From Sulfurovum sp. (lineage in GTDB: Bacteria > Campylobacterota > Campylobacteria > Campylobacterales > Sulfurovaceae): a stretch of 5,154 nucleotides of DNA. Under the pieces are notes generated by a model, which saw only the letters and a program-made list of their open reading frames with translations, was not told the DNA's origin and did no database searches. The translations under genes were made by a program, and so were the position numbers. Every line of letters begins with the position of its first letter. Within the stretch, counting starts at the first letter, position 1. Shown piece by piece: positions 1 to 5,154 of this stretch. The stretch is taken from positions 1 to 5,154 of the forward strand of contig JALSTF010000021.1 of assembly GCA_026983895.1 (NCBI GenBank), read 5' to 3'.

Positions 1-179
1 AAAAAAAATTCGGAAGAAAACGTCTTTTCAAAGACGGGCCGAGAACGCTGGACATAGACCTGATATTCTATGATACTATAAGGATGGAAAGTCCTGAGTT
101 GACACTTCCGCATCCGGGATGGATGCAGCGAAGCTCAGTACTGATCCCTCTTTCTAAAATGACAAAGGCAGTAAGATGA
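1..179 (+). CDS. folK: FolK (HPPK), 2-amino-4-hydroxy-6-hydroxymethyldihydropteridine pyrophosphokinase, C-terminal part
   Basis: This is the 3' end of a gene whose start lies before the window; the reading frame begins at position 3. FolK transfers pyrophosphate from ATP to 6-hydroxymethyl-dihydropterin, the step before dihydropteroate synthase in cytoplasmic folate synthesis. The 58 visible codons carry the family's C-terminal signature: FGRKR, then PRTLDIDLIFYD, where the two aspartates (bases 51-53 and 57-59) match the Mg-binding pair, then LPHPGWMQRSSVLIPL near the end. The stop TGA at 177-179 overlaps the flhF ATG at 176 as ATGA, so the genes are probably co-transcribed and translationally coupled. 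folK directly before flhF is also the order known in Helicobacter and Campylobacter. The identification is secure; only the missing N-terminus limits it. Confidence 0.93.
   Translation, partial: KKFGRKRLFKDGPRTLDIDLIFYDTIRMESPELTLPHPGWMQRSSVLIPLSKMTKAVR
164..168 (+). promoter_or_regulatory. Ribosome binding site of flhF inside folK
   Basis: AAAGG lies 7 bases before the flhF ATG at 176, within the last codons of folK. It supports this start, which gives the expected FlhF N-terminus, and fits translation coupled to folK through the ATGA overlap. Confidence 0.6.
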
Positions 180-1267
180 TCAATGAAACATTCGTCGCAT
201 CCGATCCCAAAAGTGCTTATGAACAGGCTGTAGAAAAATATGGTACGGACCTGAGCATCGTTTCGGCAAAGCAGGTGAAATATGCTGACAATGAATTGCG
301 CAGCGAAGTGGTCATTGCCGTACCCAAAAAGCTTTTTATGGAGCGTTCTTTCGGTGCACAGGCATTGACAGGGGCGAAACTTCCCGATGAAGAAGAGGAA
401 GCACTGCTCGATGAAATAGGCGAACTTAAAACACAACTTGAAGAGATGAGGGATGGTTTGCTCCAAACAGGACGATTCGGTGCAGTAGCCGATGAAGTAA
501 AACATCTTTTCATGAAAAAAGGGATCGCAGAACCCTGGCTGGACAGTATACTGGTACCGCTTATTGGTACACCTGTCATGGAAGATAAACAGTTGCTTGT
601 CTCCTATCTGCTTGAAGAGATCGATGAGGTATTGCAGGTCAAAGAAGAGGTGCTGGACCATTCAAAGATCATGATGCTGGTCGGACCTACAGGCGTAGGG
701 AAAACAACGACCATTGCCAAACTGGCAGCGCGTTATGCGTACTTGCTTGAAAGGCCTTACAAAGTAGCACTGATCAACCTTGACAGCTATAAAGTCGGTG
801 CCATCGAGCAGCTGGCACATTATGCGGATATCATGCAGATCGAACACTACTCCATCGCTTCTGCCGAAGCATTTCAGGAGAAAATAGCCGAATTGGCTTC
901 CTATGATGTCATACTCGTCGATACGGCGGGGATGTCTCCGTACGATACCCAGAAATTCATCAAGACCGTAGAGTTCGTCAAGACGGAGATACCCAAAAAG
1001 ATCGAAGTCGCCCTGGTACTTGCCGCAACGGTAAAATATGAAGATATGGCAGATATTTATGAGAATTTCTCTTTTTTGAACCTGGATTCTGTGATCGTGT
1101 CCAAATTTGACGAAACCAAACATTTCGGTACGCTGATGAACTTCATGCTGCTGTATGATCTGCCTATGAGTTATTTTTCTACCGGGCAGGAAGTGCCTGA
1201 TGACCTGCTTGTAGCGAGTAAAGAATATTTGCTGGAACGTTTTATCGGTGATGTGCATGAAGGGTGA
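176..1267 (+). CDS. flhF: FlhF, SRP-family GTPase (flagellar placement)
   Basis: FlhF is the third SRP-type GTPase beside Ffh and FtsY. In polar flagellates it fixes flagellar site and number at the membrane, usually with the ATPase FlhG. The 363 residues show the family layout. Residues 1-55 form the B domain, with TFVASDPKSAYEQAVEKYG and SIVSAKQV. An acidic, probably coiled-coil linker lies at about 70-95 and a helical N domain at about 100-160. The G domain follows: P-loop GPTGVGKTT (170-178), LDSYKVGAIEQL (202-213), DTAG (249-252), SKFD (309-312) and the closing STGQEVPDDL (335-344). It is shorter than the 459-residue Helicobacter pylori protein and similar to Bacillus FlhF. DSYK and SKFD depart from the usual DTYR and TKLD, but the P-loop and DTAG are intact, so it looks active. 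The ATG is supported by AAAGG at 164-168. No flhG follows. Confidence 0.9.
   Translation: MINETFVASDPKSAYEQAVEKYGTDLSIVSAKQVKYADNELRSEVVIAVPKKLFMERSFGAQALTGAKLPDEEEEALLDEIGELKTQLEEMRDGLLQTGRFGAVADEVKHLFMKKGIAEPWLDSILVPLIGTPVMEDKQLLVSYLLEEIDEVLQVKEEVLDHSKIMMLVGPTGVGKTTTIAKLAARYAYLLERPYKVALINLDSYKVGAIEQLAHYADIMQIEHYSIASAEAFQEKIAELASYDVILVDTAGMSPYDTQKFIKTVEFVKTEIPKKIEVALVLAATVKYEDMADIYENFSFLNLDSVIVSKFDETKHFGTLMNFMLLYDLPMSYFSTGQEVPDDLLVASKEYLLERFIGDVHEG
1247..1251 (+). promoter_or_regulatory. Ribosome binding site deciding the start of the SpoA-like gene
   Basis: GGTGA, complementary to the UCACC of the 16S rRNA 3' end, lies 5 bases before the ATG at 1257, inside the flhF coding sequence. Candidate starts at 1248 (GTG) and 1251 (ATG) overlap this motif and have no better one upstream, so 1257 is preferred. 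Confidence 0.5.
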
Positions 1268-1733
1268 AAACCAGGCACTTCGTCTGGAGAAGATGATGCA
1301 GAAGCATCATCTTTACCCGGAATATGAAGTATGTCTTCCTTCGGTCTCGGTCAAAAAAAGTGCCTTGAAGAAACTGGGTGCAGGAGATATCCTTCTGCTT
1401 GGTATGGCACGTCTGGAAGTGCTTCTTCTTTCAGAGCATACCGGATGTGCAAAAGCACTCCTTGTCAATGCCCAGGGAGGCTTGACCATTCAGATTATGC
1501 AGTACATGAAACAGTTGCCTAAACATATTGATGGTAAAAAATATAAAGAAGTCAGAGTTACGCTTGGAAATGTGCAGTGCAGGGTACTTGAAAGAGGGCA
1601 TAAAATAGAAATGGCCCAAATAGATACAGATGAGGTCCGTCTCATTCACGCAACAGAAGAGATAGCAAAAGGAAGGCTTGTCGAAGTCGATGACGAGATA
1701 GCCGTAGAGATAAAAGAGGTAACAGCAGTATGA
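1257..1733 (+). CDS. Small protein with two tandem SpoA-like (FliN/FliM/SctQ-type) domains
   Basis: I do not recognise a named gene; the domain call comes from reading the protein. It has 158 residues with no signal peptide or membrane segment. Residues about 22-84 and 96-155 each look like a SpoA domain, the beta-rich dimerising unit of FliN, FliM and SctQ in flagellar switches and type III secretion sorting platforms. The second copy is clearer: VRVTLG (99-104), RGHKIEM, then IAKGRLVEVDDEIAVEIKEV (136-155), close to the FliN C-terminal pattern of a G-x-L-V-x-V-D-x-x-x-x-V-x-I strand pair. The first has LKKLGAGDILLL (37-48) and AKALLVNAQGGLTIQI (65-80). The CheC-like middle domain and CheY-binding N-terminus of FliM are missing. 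It overlaps flhF by 11 bases and mnmA by 4. It could be a switch-like partner of FlhF, a reduced FliM/FliY relative, or something unrelated with a similar beta fold. Confidence 0.6.
   Translation: MKGENQALRLEKMMQKHHLYPEYEVCLPSVSVKKSALKKLGAGDILLLGMARLEVLLLSEHTGCAKALLVNAQGGLTIQIMQYMKQLPKHIDGKKYKEVRVTLGNVQCRVLERGHKIEMAQIDTDEVRLIHATEEIAKGRLVEVDDEIAVEIKEVTAV
1716..1720 (+). promoter_or_regulatory. Ribosome binding site of mnmA
   Basis: GAGGT lies 9 bases before the mnmA ATG at 1730, in the last codons of the preceding gene. Its strength suggests that mnmA is initiated independently as well as by coupling through the ATGA overlap. Confidence 0.55.
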
Positions 1734-2752
1734 AAAAAGGTAAAGTACTTGTAGGTATGAGCGGTGGGGTGGACTCTACCGTAACGGCAGTGTTGCTGCA
1801 GAAAGAAGGGTATGAGGTGGAAGGTGTCTATATGAAACTGCACCATAAACCCGGATATCATGAAGAGAACTGGCAAAAAGTGCAGAAGGTGGCCGACTAT
1901 CTTGGCATCAAGGTCCATTTTTATGATCTAAGCGAAGCATTCAACCGGAATGTCTATGAATATTTTGTTGAAAGCTACAAAGAGGGCCTTACCCCCAATC
2001 CCTGTGTCATGTGCAACCGTACCATCAAGTTCGGAAAGATGATCGAATTTGCGGACAGTGTCGGTGCCGAATATGTCGCGACCGGGCATTATATCAAATG
2101 TGACGGAGCGTATATCTATGCAGCGGATGACCCTAACAAGGACCAGAGCTATTTCCTCTGTGAAGTGAAAAAAGAGGTGCTGCCCCGACTGCTCTTCCCT
2201 CTGGGTACCTGGATCAAGGATGATGTCAAGGCGTATGCGGCAAATATCGAAGTCCTCAAAGATTTTGCTACACAGAAAGAGAGTTCGGAGATCTGTTTTG
2301 TAGAGAACAGCTACGATGAAGTGCTTGCCAAGCATATGGAGATAGATATGCCGGGCGAAACGGTCGATACCGAAGGGAATGTCGTGGGTACGCATAAAGG
2401 CTATATGCACTATACCATCGGAAAACGCAGGGGTTTCTTTGTGAATGGCGCACATGATCCCCATTTTGTGGTCGCTATTGAGCCTGAAAAGAACCAGATC
2501 GTAGTGGGAACACGCGAAAAGCTCGAAGAGAATGCCTTTGAAGTCAAACAGATCAATCTTTTTGAAGATATTGACGTGTTCGACTGTCATGTTAAAGTAC
2601 GTTACCGGACCACCGCAGTCCCCTGTCATGTCAAGATAACAGGGGACAGAGCAACAGTAGAACTTCAAGATGCGGTGTTCGGTCTTGCGAAAGGGCAGAT
2701 CGCTGCTTTTTATGCAGGGGACAGACTCCTTGGCGGCGGAGTGATCTGCTAA
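1730..2752 (+). CDS. mnmA: MnmA, tRNA-specific 2-thiouridylase
   Basis: MnmA replaces oxygen by sulfur at C2 of the wobble uridine U34 in tRNAs for Lys, Glu and Gln, using ATP and a sulfur donor in the cytoplasm. The 340 residues cover the whole family layout. The N-terminal ATP-pyrophosphatase domain starts with GMSGGVDS (9-16). TPNPCVMCNRTIKFG (88-102) carries Cys92 and Cys95; Cys95 matches the catalytic cysteine Cys102 of Escherichia coli. ATGHY (117-121) and KDQSYFL (137-143) follow. SSEICFV (185-191) carries Cys189, the counterpart of E. coli Cys199. GTHKGYMHYTIGKRRGF (220-236) opens the C-terminal tRNA-binding and beta-barrel part, and the protein ends GGGVIC. The E. coli enzyme has Asp where Cys92 lies, so this is the CxxC form. 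It is the last gene of the plus-strand operon, and its stop is 5 bases from the stop of the opposing gene. Confidence 0.96.
   Translation: MKKGKVLVGMSGGVDSTVTAVLLQKEGYEVEGVYMKLHHKPGYHEENWQKVQKVADYLGIKVHFYDLSEAFNRNVYEYFVESYKEGLTPNPCVMCNRTIKFGKMIEFADSVGAEYVATGHYIKCDGAYIYAADDPNKDQSYFLCEVKKEVLPRLLFPLGTWIKDDVKAYAANIEVLKDFATQKESSEICFVENSYDEVLAKHMEIDMPGETVDTEGNVVGTHKGYMHYTIGKRRGFFVNGAHDPHFVVAIEPEKNQIVVGTREKLEENAFEVKQINLFEDIDVFDCHVKVRYRTTAVPCHVKITGDRATVELQDAVFGLAKGQIAAFYAGDRLLGGGVIC
2618..2647 (+). repeat. Inverted repeat inside mnmA (9-bp arms, 12-base loop)
   Basis: GTCCCCTGT at 2618-2626 pairs perfectly with ACAGGGGAC at 2639-2647. The right arm is part of an 11-base direct repeat, CAGGGGACAGA, at 2640-2650 and 2715-2725, so the left arm could pair with either copy. 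It lies wholly in coding sequence and no T-run follows, so it does not look like a terminator. It may be chance. Confidence 0.35.
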
Positions 2753-2757
2753 GCGCG

Positions 2758-3288
2758 TTACACTTCCTTGCTGCTTTTTCCTTTTCGTTCCCGTCGTGTG
2801 CGTTCTTTGTGGTGCTTCTCTTTTTTGACCGAATGGATCCACAGCCAGTTAATAGCGAAATAGACAAGCGTAGAGACGACAATGGAGTAGAATGCTGTGC
2901 CGACATAGAGAGGGACGAAGATGTCTCCGAGATTGTTCTTGAACCATTCCATCGTCAGCTGGACATTCTGTACGCCTTCATTTCCGAGGATGAAGTTGCC
3001 CGTCAGGTACTCCATGTAGTACATCGGAGGCATGGTCACAGGATTGCTCAGCCAGACCATGGAAATGGCTATGGGCACATTGAAACGGATAAAAGGGGTG
3101 GTGAACAACACAGCCATCATCTGCATAGGCATGGGGATGAAACCCCAGAAAAGGCCCACCCATACCCCTTTGCTGATACTTCGACGGTTGACAGAGAGAT
3201 ACTCTCTGGGGATCTTGTATTTTTCCAGAAAAGCATCGATCTTGCTGCTTTTACCGTTTTTTTTCTTTTTAAAGACTTTTCTGATCAT
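2758..3288 (-). CDS. DUF2062 family membrane protein
   Basis: This 176-residue protein fits DUF2062, an inner-membrane family of unknown biochemical function found widely in Proteobacteria. The family signature is visible at residues 40-86: KGVWVGLFWGFIPMPMQM, then RFNVPIAI and WLSNPVTMPPMY, with the conserved G-x-P turn and W-x-x-N-P-x-T. About 41-66 and 71-97 are hydrophobic and probably enter the membrane, and 122-150 is a clear transmembrane helix. Both ends are strongly basic: VFKKKKNGKSSK at the start, and a tail from 154 rich in Lys, Arg and His, which suggests cytoplasmic termini. The ATG at 3288 is the only reasonable start, because the next methionine lies inside the first membrane segment; its ribosome site is weak (GGGA 11 bases upstream). 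It is transcribed against mnmA and away from prs. The family call is good; the role is unknown. Confidence 0.82.
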   Translation of the reverse strand: MIRKVFKKKKNGKSSKIDAFLEKYKIPREYLSVNRRSISKGVWVGLFWGFIPMPMQMMAVLFTTPFIRFNVPIAISMVWLSNPVTMPPMYYMEYLTGNFILGNEGVQNVQLTMEWFKNNLGDIFVPLYVGTAFYSIVVSTLVYFAINWLWIHSVKKEKHHKERTRRERKGKSSKEV

Positions 3289-3313
3289 AAAAAATAGTGT
3301 CCCGTTTATAATT

Positions 3314-3343
3314 TGTATAAGTGTAATACCGCAGAGCTTTAAA
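3314..3343 (-). promoter_or_regulatory. Possible promoter of the DUF2062 gene
   Basis: On the minus strand TTTAAA (3343-3338) and TATACA (3319-3314) are separated by 18 bases, each with 4 of 6 consensus positions. Transcription would start near 3307, about 20 bases before the ATG. The region is AT-rich, so such matches come easily; a plus-strand TATAAT at 3307-3312 overlaps the same stretch. Confidence 0.3.
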
Positions 3344-3387
3344 GTACCTTTCAGGCCGTTTGAAGTCCCTTTTTATCAAATGTTGTG

Positions 3388-3393
3388 TAAAAT
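3388..3393 (+). promoter_or_regulatory. Possible -10 box of the prs promoter
   Basis: TAAAAT at 3388-3393 is preceded by TGTTGTG and, further up, by the T-rich stretch CCCTTTTTATC. No good -35 box lies at the normal distance; TTGAAG is 22 bases away. A clear -10 with a T-rich upstream region and no -35 is what is known for the main sigma factor of Campylobacter and Helicobacter. Transcription would begin near 3400, leaving a short leader before the ATG at 3427. Confidence 0.45.
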
Positions 3394-3414
3394 ACGCGTA
3401 CTAAATCCCATTAC

Positions 3415-3420
3415 GAAGGT
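3415..3420 (+). promoter_or_regulatory. Ribosome binding site of prs
   Basis: GAAGGT lies 6 bases before the ATG at 3427. It fixes the start that gives a 311-residue enzyme of the usual length. Confidence 0.6.
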
Positions 3421-3426
3421 CCATTT

Positions 3427-4362
3427 ATGAGCGGATATATGATATTTTCCGGAACATCGAACCCTGAACTCTCCCAGGAGATAGCAACCTACCTTGAAAT
3501 GCCGCTTTCCAAAGCCACGATCAACCGTTTTTCTGATGGAGAGATCAATGTGCAGATCGCAGAGAGTGTACGGGGGAAAGACGTTTTTATCATCCAGCCG
3601 ACCTCTGCACCGGCCAATGCCAACCTGATGGAACTGCTTATCATGACAGATGCGCTGAAGCGTTCTTCTGCCAAGTCCATTACGGCGGTCGTTCCCTATT
3701 ACGGGTATGCAAGGCAGGACAGAAAAGCAGCGCCGAGAGTGCCCATTTCTGCCAAACTGGTTGCAAACCTGATGGAGACTGCGGGTATCACCCGTATGGT
3801 GACCGTGGATCTGCACGCTTCGCAGATACAGGGATTCTTTGATATCCCGGTCGACAACCTTTACGGTGCGATCCTTTTTATGGACTACATCAAGGCAAAG
3901 AACTTTGCCAACCCGGTCATAGCTTCTCCTGATATCGGCGGTGTAGCGCGTGCGCGTTATTTTGCGAACAAACTCGGACTCGATATGGTCATCGTGGACA
4001 AGCGCCGTGAAAAAGCCAACGAAAGCGAAGTGATGAACGTCATAGGCGATGTGAAGGGCAAAGATGTGATCCTCATCGATGATATGGTCGATACGGCAGG
4101 AACGATGGTACATGGCGCACAGGCACTCAAAGACCTTGGTGCGAACAGTGTCATGGCATGCTGTACCCATCCGGTACTTTCAGGGCCGGCACTTGAGCGT
4201 ATCGAGAACGGCGCATTGGATGAACTGGTCGTTGCCAATACGATCCCTATGACAAAAGGCTGTAAAAAGATCAAAATGCTTTCGACTGCAAACATGCTGG
4301 GAGAAGTGATCCGAAGAGTAAGCAACAATGAGAGCGTGAACTCTCTGTTCGAGACAAACTGA
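3427..4362 (+). CDS. prs: Ribose-phosphate pyrophosphokinase (PRPP synthetase)
   Basis: Prs moves pyrophosphate from ATP to ribose 5-phosphate, making PRPP for purine, pyrimidine, NAD, histidine and tryptophan synthesis. The 311 residues match the class I bacterial enzyme (E. coli 315) from end to end. Visible landmarks are FSDGEINVQI (35-44) and VRGKDVFIIQ (48-57), then PYYGYARQDRK (90-100) of the ATP-binding region and VDLHA (127-131) with His130. DKRREK (191-196) forms the catalytic flexible loop, with Lys192 and Arg194 matching E. coli Lys194 and Arg196. The PRPP loop DDMVDTAGT lies at 218-226. All key residues are present, so it should be active. It has its own promoter-like region and lies 72 bases before lepA on the same strand, so read-through into lepA is possible. 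Nothing in it is unusual. Confidence 0.97.
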   Translation: MSGYMIFSGTSNPELSQEIATYLEMPLSKATINRFSDGEINVQIAESVRGKDVFIIQPTSAPANANLMELLIMTDALKRSSAKSITAVVPYYGYARQDRKAAPRVPISAKLVANLMETAGITRMVTVDLHASQIQGFFDIPVDNLYGAILFMDYIKAKNFANPVIASPDIGGVARARYFANKLGLDMVIVDKRREKANESEVMNVIGDVKGKDVILIDDMVDTAGTMVHGAQALKDLGANSVMACCTHPVLSGPALERIENGALDELVVANTIPMTKGCKKIKMLSTANMLGEVIRRVSNNESVNSLFETN

Positions 4363-4367
4363 AGCGT

Positions 4368-4391
4368 GTAGGATGGGTTCATCCACCCTAC
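4368..4391 (+). repeat. Short palindrome of REP type between prs and lepA
   Basis: GTAGG (4368-4372) pairs with CCTAC (4387-4391). After one A-C mismatch, TGG (4374-4376) pairs with CCA (4383-4385), leaving a 6-base loop, GTTCAT. No T-run follows, so it is a poor intrinsic terminator. GTAGG(G/A)TGGG...CCACCCTAC resembles REP palindromes that RAYT-type Y1 transposases spread between genes in many bacteria. That resemblance is from memory, and only one copy is visible here. It might instead weaken read-through or protect the prs mRNA 3' end. Confidence 0.5.
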
Positions 4392-4422
4392 GATAAATGA
4401 TGCAGGGCATGGATGTGCCGGC

Positions 4423-4429
4423 AAAGGGA
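4423..4429 (+). promoter_or_regulatory. Ribosome binding site deciding the TTG start of lepA
   Basis: AAAGGGA lies 5 bases before the TTG at 4435. The frame is open upstream only to 4372, just after the in-frame TAG at 4369-4371, and holds no ATG or GTG there. This makes TTG the only credible start. Confidence 0.55.
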
Positions 4430-4434
4430 AAACA

Positions 4435-5154
4435 TTGACAAAGAACGTACCACAGAAAAATATCCGAAACTTTTCCATCATCGCACATATCGACCATGGA
4501 AAATCGACACTGGCAGACCGTATCATACAGGAATGCGGGGCGGTGACGGACAGACAAATGTCCGCACAGGTGATGGATACGATGGACATCGAGAAAGAGC
4601 GCGGGATCACCATTAAAGCCCAGTCGGTACGTCTGGACTATATCAAGGATGGTGAACACTACATTCTCAATCTTATCGATACTCCGGGCCACGTGGATTT
4701 TTCCTACGAAGTGAGCCGTTCCCTGGCTTCCTGTGAAGGGGCGCTGCTCATCGTCGATGCGGCTCAGGGCGTCGAGGCGCAGACCATCGCCAATGTGTAC
4801 ATCGCCATTGAGAATGACCTTGAACTGCTTCCGGTAGTGAACAAGATAGACCTTCCCGCGGCCGATCCGGACAGGGTGCTGAGTGAGCTGGAAGAGGCTA
4901 TCGGTATCGATGCAACGGAGCATGCACTCGTCTCTGCCAAAACAGGGCAGGGCGTGGCTGAACTGATCGATATGATCGTGGAACGCATCCCCGCACCGAC
5001 AGGTGACGAGGCGGCACCGACCAAGGCGCTCATCTACGACAGCTGGTTCGATAATTATCTGGGTGCGCTTGCGCTGGTGCGTGTTTTTGAAGGCAGTATT
5101 ACAAAAGGCCAGAAGATCAAGATCATGGGAACGAAAGAGGAGCATCAGGTCCTT
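4435..5154 (+). CDS. lepA: LepA (elongation factor 4), N-terminal 240 residues
   Basis: LepA/EF4 is a ribosome-dependent translation GTPase related to EF-G, linked to back-translocation and to ribosome assembly or initiation. The gene runs off the window with about 40 percent of the roughly 600-residue protein present. The GTPase motifs are complete: AHIDHGKST (17-25), RGIT (56-59), DTPGH (82-86), NKID (136-139) and SAK (167-169). From about 190 the second, beta-barrel domain begins, with YDSWFDNYLGALALVRVFEG. The start is a TTG: E. coli LepA begins MKNIRNFSIIAHIDHGKST, and here NIRNFSIIAH follows eight residues after the TTG, with no ATG or GTG in frame between the upstream stop and NIRNFS. 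IDHGKST with DTPGH and the NIRNFS opening separate it from EF-G and BipA. No promoter of its own is evident; it may be read from prs. Confidence 0.95.
   Translation, partial: MTKNVPQKNIRNFSIIAHIDHGKSTLADRIIQECGAVTDRQMSAQVMDTMDIEKERGITIKAQSVRLDYIKDGEHYILNLIDTPGHVDFSYEVSRSLASCEGALLIVDAAQGVEAQTIANVYIAIENDLELLPVVNKIDLPAADPDRVLSELEEAIGIDATEHALVSAKTGQGVAELIDMIVERIPAPTGDEAAPTKALIYDSWFDNYLGALALVRVFEGSITKGQKIKIMGTKEEHQVL

Noticed and set aside
662..1258. Minus-strand open frame of 198 codons opposite the FlhF GTPase domain
   Set aside because: It mirrors the conserved GTPase codons, with no family features.
1928..2842. Minus-strand open frame of 304 codons opposite mnmA, reaching into the DUF2062 gene
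   Set aside because: It is opposite a full-length MnmA and overlaps the DUF2062 gene on the same strand in another frame; no recognisable domain.
3307..3312. TATAAT on the plus strand as a prs promoter
   Set aside because: A perfect -10 match, but 115 bases from the prs start, without a -35 partner and inside the likely minus-strand promoter; the box at 3388 is better placed.
2809..3430. Plus-strand open frames of 162 and 132 codons across the DUF2062 gene
   Set aside because: The minus-strand protein shows the DUF2062 signature and membrane segments; the plus-strand frames show neither a motif nor a good ribosome site.
917..4097. The 11-base direct repeat GTCGATACGGC at 917-927 (flhF) and 4087-4097 (prs)
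   Set aside because: Both copies encode VDTA in nucleotide- or phosphate-binding loops, so the match comes from similar peptides and codon choice, not from a repeat element.
3376..4170. Minus-strand open frame of 264 codons opposite prs
   Set aside because: Prs is complete and conserved on the plus strand; the antisense frame is low in family-like motifs and is a codon-bias shadow.
4413..4616. Small plus-strand frame of 67 codons at the start of lepA
   Set aside because: It is a different frame over the LepA N-terminus; its translation is highly basic and unlike a folded protein.
4180..5145. Long open frame of 321 codons on the minus strand opposite prs and lepA
   Set aside because: It spans two genes with unmistakable plus-strand proteins, its translation is rich in His, Cys and Arg with no recognisable domain, and it has no promoter or ribosome site of note.

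Overview
The window is chromosomal DNA from a bacterium that most resembles a Campylobacterota (Epsilonproteobacteria) member, probably Sulfurovum- or Sulfurimonas-like. The signs are a folK-flhF gene pair, as in Helicobacter and Campylobacter, tightly overlapping genes, moderate GC, a promoter with a recognisable -10 but no good -35, and the character of the MnmA, Prs and LepA proteins. The genus is an inference from general familiarity, not from a search.

Layout. Positions 1-2752 are a tightly packed plus-strand operon: the 3' end of folK (folate synthesis), flhF (SRP-type GTPase), a small protein that I read as two tandem SpoA (FliN/FliM-like) domains, and mnmA (tRNA 2-thiouridylase). The three junctions overlap by 4, 11 and 4 bases, so translation is probably coupled. 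Five bases after mnmA stops, a minus-strand gene for a DUF2062 membrane protein ends (2758-3288). A 138-base divergent intergenic region (3289-3426) holds promoter-like sequences for that gene and for prs. prs (3427-4362) encodes ribose-phosphate pyrophosphokinase. A 72-base spacer with a short palindrome of the REP type follows, then lepA/EF4, which starts at a TTG and runs off the window.

Most genes are housekeeping: folate, PRPP, tRNA U34 thiolation and a translation GTPase. The unusual part is flhF and its neighbour. In the Helicobacter and Campylobacter arrangement folK-flhF is followed by flhG and then fliA-fliM-fliY. Here flhG is absent from the expected place, a compact double-SpoA protein stands there, and mnmA follows directly. 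This could be a reduced or rearranged flagellar locus, or FlhF working with a different partner. I see no CRISPR array, tRNA, rRNA, insertion sequence or phage gene, and no convincing previously undescribed multi-gene system.
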